DNA of 64,000 nucleotides, from assembly GCA_021927905.1 (NCBI GenBank), contig BLLK01000058.1:496001-560000 (forward strand), given 5' to 3'. Each line of letters opens with the position of its first letter. The first letter of the stretch is position 1. Source of the DNA: Chaetoceros tenuissimus (taxonomy: Eukaryota; Bacillariophyta; Thalassiosirophyceae; Chaetocerotales; Chaetocerotaceae). This document shows positions 59,084 through 64,000 of this stretch, piece by piece. The notes below the pieces were generated by a model that saw only the letters and a program-made list of their open reading frames with translations, made no database searches and had not been told where the DNA came from. Both the position numbers and the translations under genes were made by a program.

Positions 59084-62023
59084 ATGACAATAGATCTGAA
59101 AAGAGATATGGCATGCATCTTGCTCCTTGCATCTCATCAAGTTGCCCCAACAATAGCATTCTCGACTCCTAATACATCTATTGTTGGTAGAACATCATCT
59201 TCATCATTACCTACATCATCAACAACCTACAAGTCTTCTTCTTTCAAACCTCTCTATGTATCTAACAACAGAATACCTCCTGAGCTACCTATTGGTGGCA
59301 TCGGACCTGAACCATACGATGGCTTCCAGAAATACTCGGAAGAATCCAGAAAATACAGAAGAACTATCTACACACATGAAGAATGGGTTCGCCATAGAGA
59401 ATCAGATCGTTTCTTTCGTAACTTGAACACATTCCTCACTTCTGGAATCTATAGAAGTCTCTTTAAGGAGGTCGCATCTGTGACATCCATTGCGACCTTT
59501 GTGGTAGCATGGAATTGTCTCTTTGGTGAATATCAAGATCTCAAGAGTATCACACATGAAGGCATCTTCCATGGTGTGTTGCCATTGTTGCAGCTTCCTC
59601 TGGCTGCTTTTACTTTATCAAGTCCATCGCTTGGTTTGTTGTTGGTGTTTCGTACCAACTCAGCATACAAGCGATGGGACGAAGCACGTAAAAACTGGGG
59701 TATGAATATCAACCATACTCGTGATTTGGTTCGTATGGGAAATGCCTACTATGATCGTCAAGCTGTATCTCCTGAGCAAGCGAAAGCTGATCTTGAAACA
59801 CTTGCACTCAATACATGGTGTTTTGTGAGATGTATGAAGCGTCATCTATCTCCAGAGTGGGAAGATGAAGGCGACTTTCGTAGAGAACTACTCGAGAAAC
59901 TTCCAAAACAACAAGCTCAGACTATCTTCGATGCTGCACATAGACCTAACCGTGCCCTCCAAGATCTATCAACAAGCATTGAGAACTTACCAATGCATTT
60001 CATGCGACGAAATGAGATACATGCAGCAGCTACTATCTTTGAGGATAACCTTGGGTCGTCTGAGCGTATATTGACTTCTCCTATTCCACTCTTTTATTCT
60101 ACTCATACAGCTCGTATTTTATCTGTATGGTTGTTGTTTTTGCCACTAGCACTTTGGGGTCCGCTACAATCATGGAATCATGTAGCATTGATACCTGCTG
60201 TGGCGATACTAAGTACCTTTTTGCTTGGCATTGAGGAGCTAGCTACGCAGTTGGAGGAGCCGTTTACTATATTGCCAATGCAAGGGTTTTGTGACAAGAT
60301 TTATAATTGGGTGACCGAGATAGCATCATTTGAGCCAGGAAGCAATGGTATGCCAGTGTACTACTACAAGAATGATGAACGAAGTTTGTCTGCACAAGGC
60401 TCTTTTTCATCTTCATCAGATGATTTTGTCGAACCTTCGAGGGATGTTTCTCTTGCTGATACTGTAGTTTCTCTTGCTGATACTGTAGATTCTTCACAGA
60501 TTTCCATCCCTACAAATGGTTGTGAATATGATTCGGATGTTACTTATGAAGAATTGGAAGAAACTTCGGAGTATATTAACGAATCAAAGCTTCCTGACGA
60601 TAGTGAAGAGATAATAGAGGTAACAATTTGTGATTACGATGCAGTTTTAGTCAAAGAAAGCTCTTCTGAAAGTTTTGAAGATTCGAGTATTGAGCAGTCA
60701 CCTTCTTCGCAAAAGCTGAATGGAAACAATGCTATACTAGACCAGAGTGTATTCAACTCTGAGATTACAGACCTACAAAGTCGCATATCTCTGCAAGCTG
60801 TCGAAGCAGCTGCAAAATTGAAAGAAGCAGAGGAATATATTTCGCGAATGGAAGAGAAGGAAAACAAGTTCCTTCTTCAGTTAAAATTGACACAAGAGGA
60901 GCTTGCGAAGCTGAAGTCGAAGCAAGTTTCAACATTGAAAATGAAAAACGAAGTTGCAGAGTTGAAAGCGGAAAAAGAGACATTTGAACATGAGAGAATT
61001 GTACTTGAAGAAAAGGTAAAACAAGAAACCAGTGAGAAGCAATTTTTATCTCTTGAATTAGATGCATTACGAAACGAATTATCCAAACTCAGAATTGATC
61101 AACAAGAAGTAGAAAAGATGAGATTAGCAGAATTAGATGCTGGAAAATTATCAATTGCCGAAGCAAAGAGGGAATCAGAGCGTTTAAAGACTCTACTTCA
61201 ATCTACAAAAGATACGTTGGCTGAAAAAGACGAGTTGCTTGCGAAAGCAGAATCGAAATTAGTCCTGTCTAAATCTCAAGAAAAACAAAGATTGCAATCA
61301 ATAATGGACACTGAGATTGCAATCCTAAAAGCAGATGAAGAAGAGAGGGCCCATATGAAGGAGGAGGTAGAGATAGCTAAACTCAAAGCAAAAGAGGAAG
61401 AATCCAGGCGTATAGAGATAGAGCAGGAACTAGATAGGATCAAAGCTGAATTAAAGAAAGTTAGCCAGAGTATGAAAAAATCTCAAGATTTGGGTGATGA
61501 GGATAAAAAAGTACATCTGAACAAAGAGAGCAATACACCTTCGGAAGAGGACAAAGAAATGGAGCGTTCTCGCTTAGAGAAATTGGAAGAAGAAATGACG
61601 AAAGAAAGAAAACTTGTCACCGAGGAACGGCAAAAGGCGGCAATAATTACAGAGAAGAAACAGCGTTCTCTACTTGCTGCGAGACTAGAGATGGAGAAAT
61701 ATTTGAAGGAAGTTGCTATGGCAGTAGAATTACAAAACTCTAACAGAAAAGCAGAGATTCTAAAGGAAATGAACAAGAGATCGCTTCTCCGATCAAGGCT
61801 TCGTTTAGACGCACAAGAAAAGGAAGCTACAAGACTGAAAAACGAAGTAGAAGCAGCACAGCGACAGGCCGAGGAAAAAGAACGCGAACAAAGAGAGCCC
61901 CAGGTTGTAGACAATGAAACTATTCCAAATGAGACTGCAAATGAAAGTAACGAAGAAGACCAAGTTGGAGTTTCAGTTGCAGAAGATAGCTGGGAAAGAT
62001 TTTATGTGAAGGAACTTGAATAA
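59084..62023 (+). CDS. Bestrophin-like plastid channel, copy B, long coiled-coil tail
   Basis: 979 residues, no intron. The first 435 residues match copy A almost exactly apart from the first ten (MTIDLKRDMA) and a shorter Ser-rich linker; plastid motif TIAFSTP, pore region and FRTNSAYKRWDEARKNWGMN are the same. After DERSL the sequence departs: an acidic Ser-rich region with the repeat SLADTVV/SLADTVD (about 455-470), then about 390 residues of charged heptad coiled coil (AAVEAAAKLKEAEEYISRME-like start, then many EKE/KAE heptads) ending YVKELE. A channel anchored to a long coiled coil would suit a scaffold at the thylakoid or pyrenoid; this is conjecture. The shared KLKEAEE segment suggests both tails began from the same short coil. 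Confidence 0.9.
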   Translation: MTIDLKRDMACILLLASHQVAPTIAFSTPNTSIVGRTSSSSLPTSSTTYKSSSFKPLYVSNNRIPPELPIGGIGPEPYDGFQKYSEESRKYRRTIYTHEEWVRHRESDRFFRNLNTFLTSGIYRSLFKEVASVTSIATFVVAWNCLFGEYQDLKSITHEGIFHGVLPLLQLPLAAFTLSSPSLGLLLVFRTNSAYKRWDEARKNWGMNINHTRDLVRMGNAYYDRQAVSPEQAKADLETLALNTWCFVRCMKRHLSPEWEDEGDFRRELLEKLPKQQAQTIFDAAHRPNRALQDLSTSIENLPMHFMRRNEIHAAATIFEDNLGSSERILTSPIPLFYSTHTARILSVWLLFLPLALWGPLQSWNHVALIPAVAILSTFLLGIEELATQLEEPFTILPMQGFCDKIYNWVTEIASFEPGSNGMPVYYYKNDERSLSAQGSFSSSSDDFVEPSRDVSLADTVVSLADTVDSSQISIPTNGCEYDSDVTYEELEETSEYINESKLPDDSEEIIEVTICDYDAVLVKESSSESFEDSSIEQSPSSQKLNGNNAILDQSVFNSEITDLQSRISLQAVEAAAKLKEAEEYISRMEEKENKFLLQLKLTQEELAKLKSKQVSTLKMKNEVAELKAEKETFEHERIVLEEKVKQETSEKQFLSLELDALRNELSKLRIDQQEVEKMRLAELDAGKLSIAEAKRESERLKTLLQSTKDTLAEKDELLAKAESKLVLSKSQEKQRLQSIMDTEIAILKADEEERAHMKEEVEIAKLKAKEEESRRIEIEQELDRIKAELKKVSQSMKKSQDLGDEDKKVHLNKESNTPSEEDKEMERSRLEKLEEEMTKERKLVTEERQKAAIITEKKQRSLLAARLEMEKYLKEVAMAVELQNSNRKAEILKEMNKRSLLRSRLRLDAQEKEATRLKNEVEAAQRQAEEKEREQREPQVVDNETIPNETANESNEEDQVGVSVAEDSWERFYVKELE
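59112..60388 (+). repeat. Inverted duplication, arm B (bestrophin core)
   Basis: Partner of arm A (55206-56510 on the other strand). The arms are about 2.6 kb apart, enclose the STI1 gene, and differ by a few synonymous bases and short indels in the Ser/His-rich linker. Confidence 0.93.
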
Positions 62024-62460
62024 TCATGTTTCAATTCGACAATGACAAATAATTAAATTAGGTACATTTTATGATTGCAACTGATGAACGGGGTTGGATT
62101 CCTTTTTAAAGCTATTTTGGTCAATTGTGAATAACAACTTTTTGTGGGATCAAAACGGTTTGTATTGTGTATTGTGTCTAGCCAATTTTCGCCGAAAAGC
62201 TATTTTGGTCATAGAAAACGCTATTTTGTTCAATTTATACGAGTCATTTAAGTTCAACGGTCAGAGAACGTCTTCGCGAGATTTGCTTTTTATTAGACAT
62301 CAGTATCTAGACAATACGTAGACAAACTCATCCCTCCTCCTCACAAGATGAACAATACTCTTATTGGCATGTCTCTATCTAATTCATAGGTACTGTTTAC
62401 ATACAAGCAATCCTTGAAAACATTAAAAAGACAGCAATAATTTTATGTGCATTCGATACA
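62024..62460. other. Intergenic with three GCTATTTTGGTCA copies
   Basis: Direct repeats at 62111-62123, 62199-62211 and (one mismatch) 62220-62232, in the 3' region of bestrophin B and promoter of the sulfotransferase. No gene is recognised. Confidence 0.6.
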
Positions 62461-63627
62461 ATGACTGAGAAGAAGCAAAATAGATTTTTCATATTCCTAT
62501 GCAACATTATCTTGGTTGGCTTTCATTTGGAACTCATCAAGAAATACTATGCAACACACCATTCTTCAAAAGGCACGTCGAGGAAAGGTTCTAATGGTAG
62601 AAATCAAACAGAATACCTTCCATTCATGGCTACGAAGCATCCAAAAGGGTTCATCGCATTCAATAAAACGCAGGCTTTAAGTTATCCTCCTGAAAAAGGT
62701 GATTACACTGAGTTTTTGGCATTTTTGAGGATTAGCAAAACAGCAAGCACATCCGTCATGAATTTCTTGTCTTATGACAAGGAAGGATTAGAAAGTTTGA
62801 ATTCTTTCATTCAACAGGATCTGTATGAAACTAAAAAAAAGACTATCTATGAATGCTTCTTTGCGACCTCTGGTGAAAGCAAAGCATGGAGAAAAAAGAA
62901 AAGAAAGTTTGGTGACTGTCCGCATCCAAGATATGATGGGTTGAAAGAGATTTGGCAAGGTTCGATCTCTTCCTTACCATCTCATGAAGTGAAACACAAG
63001 TACTATCTTCATTCATTTTCAATGGTTAGAGATCCCTTCGAAAGAATGGTTAGTTTCTTCTACTTCATGCAAATATCGATACCATGGTGGAGTGCTTCAG
63101 ATAAACAAGATGAGCGGATTCTCGCCGATGATTTCTTTGGATGGTTAGATGTCATACAACAAGAAGGTCGAAGTTCGAACATTATTTCTCACCCCTTCAT
63201 GCATGAGGCATTTCATCCAAATCTTGATAAAGCTATTGAACTAATTACAGGTGATAACCCTGAGATAATGATAACGTCGAGTGATTGTGTGGACATGTCT
63301 CTTCGGTTGTTAGCGAATAAAAAGCCCCAATTTTTTGATGAAAAGAGATTGGATGCATTTTTACATTCTGATTCTGTGAATTCACGAAAACGTGATAAAT
63401 CGACAACGAAAAACTTTTTCAACCAGACACTAGCTAGGGAAATGCATAAGAAGATTTTCCCTGAGGATTGGAAGTTTTATAACGCCGCAGTGAAGCAGAT
63501 GAGAAAAATACTTTTGGAAACAGATGACCTTAACTATCAATTTGGAGAAGAATATGCTACATGTATTGAGAAATTGAATATGAAAATTTCTGAGAGCGAT
63601 GATGTCCTATCCTCCATGATTATATGA
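62461..63627 (+). CDS. Golgi-type membrane sulfotransferase
   Basis: 388 residues, no intron. A short cytoplasmic N-terminus, then one membrane helix (RFFIFLCNIILVGFHLELIK), the type II layout of Golgi sulfotransferases. These transfer sulfate from PAPS to sugars. The PAPS 5'-phosphosulfate loop is LRISKTASTSVMNFL (about residues 88-102) and the 3'-phosphate motif is SFSMVRDPFERMVSFFYFMQ (about 180-200), as in the heparan/uronyl 2-O-sulfotransferase family (Sulfotransfer_2). The rest is variable. Sulfated polysaccharides are a major diatom secretion, so cell-wall or mucilage glycan is a likely acceptor; the actual substrate is not deducible. Confidence 0.85.
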   Translation: MTEKKQNRFFIFLCNIILVGFHLELIKKYYATHHSSKGTSRKGSNGRNQTEYLPFMATKHPKGFIAFNKTQALSYPPEKGDYTEFLAFLRISKTASTSVMNFLSYDKEGLESLNSFIQQDLYETKKKTIYECFFATSGESKAWRKKKRKFGDCPHPRYDGLKEIWQGSISSLPSHEVKHKYYLHSFSMVRDPFERMVSFFYFMQISIPWWSASDKQDERILADDFFGWLDVIQQEGRSSNIISHPFMHEAFHPNLDKAIELITGDNPEIMITSSDCVDMSLRLLANKKPQFFDEKRLDAFLHSDSVNSRKRDKSTTKNFFNQTLAREMHKKIFPEDWKFYNAAVKQMRKILLETDDLNYQFGEEYATCIEKLNMKISESDDVLSSMII

Positions 63628-63933
63628 AAATAAATTGATGTACTAATAAATCCTGATTTTCACTCTCTGTTTTATACTCGTACTCGTAAAAGCATATCCA
63701 ATTCAAAGTTGCGTTATTGGTGTAGCACAGCTAAGTTAGCCATATTTATCAAAGCTTAAGTCGTTATATGTCATTTTTACATGTTTGCATCACAACATAG
63801 ATCTCTCGCTCTAATGATGTGTTGCGTGTTGTTGCTGTAACACCTGATACCTCACTCTTTTCGTAATCGACCTCTTCACTCTTCACATATATTCCGGTCA
63901 TAATCCTTTTGGAGTCACTTACTAGCATTTGCT
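63628..63933. other. Intergenic
   Basis: 3' region of the sulfotransferase and promoter of the next gene. Nothing is recognised. Confidence 0.5.
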
Positions 63934-64000
63934 ATGCTTTTCACTTTATTCATTCAATGCTTTGTGGTGGCAACAATCCAGGCCTTTGTCAGTCATACCA
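63934..64000 (+). CDS. 5' end of a plastid-targeted protein (partial)
   Basis: The ATG at 63934 opens a frame MLFTLFIQCFVVATIQAFVS HT that runs off the window. It is a signal peptide ending in IQAF-V, the diatom plastid cleavage pattern (AF followed by a small or hydroxylated region). Everything after it lies outside the window, so the product is unknown. Confidence 0.6.
   Translation, partial: MLFTLFIQCFVVATIQAFVSHT

Overview
The window is nuclear DNA of a photosynthetic stramenopile, almost certainly a diatom and probably a centric one of the Chaetoceros/Thalassiosira type. The signs are: a fucoxanthin-chlorophyll light-harvesting protein; many presequences with the diatom plastid cleavage motif (AAAFAP, VHAFAP, TIAFST, IQAFVS); single short introns of about 60-100 nt with GTAAGT/GTGAGT donors; the diatom DUF6824 (GRG) domain; and a BspA-type leucine-rich-repeat protein starting MRVQTEEWRRF, a multicopy type I recall from Chaetoceros-like genomes. 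The genus is inference; the diatom call is firm. No tRNA, rRNA, CRISPR or recognisable virus-like element was found.

Layout. 0.2-1.6 kb: decayed ankyrin-like multicopy gene. 2.8-9 kb: a detached, inverted copy of the 3' end of BiP, then TBCCD1, then the three-exon ER chaperone BiP with a 31-nt first exon that completes its signal peptide. 9.4-16.4 kb: histone deacetylase, a seven-helix receptor, a plastid protein of unknown role, riboflavin synthase and MIC10. 16.9-26.4 kb: MORC-like ATPase, a flavin-reductase-like gene with a late frameshift, a possible SMI1/KNR4-like gene, farnesyltransferase beta, a secreted LPMO-like protein and the light-harvesting protein. 26.8-32.9 kb: an accessory stretch with the BspA-LRR gene, a possible 2OG-Fe(II) oxygenase, a SET protein and a DUF6824 protein built around 51-nt tandem repeats.

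33.4-54.6 kb is mostly conserved eukaryotic machinery: a one-pass beta-propeller protein, a plastid SET methyltransferase, DUF3054, a DRC3-like LRR protein, lipase maturation factor, tRNA pseudouridine synthase, DNAJC21/JJJ1, a CREST-type membrane protein, QCR7 (two small exons), transportin, and a large protein joining a ZFC3H1/Red1-type zinc finger to a C-terminal LRR. 54.9-62 kb holds two head-to-head bestrophin-like plastid channel genes, nearly identical over about 1.3 kb but with unrelated C-terminal tails, enclosing an STI1-repeat plastid protein. The window ends with a sulfotransferase and the first 22 codons of another plastid-targeted gene.

Most genes are independent housekeeping units packed a few hundred bases apart. 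The stretches most worth attention are the bestrophin inverted duplication, the BiP tail copy, the zinc finger-LRR fusion, and the 27.8-30.4 kb pair of putative modifying enzymes in AT-rich surroundings.
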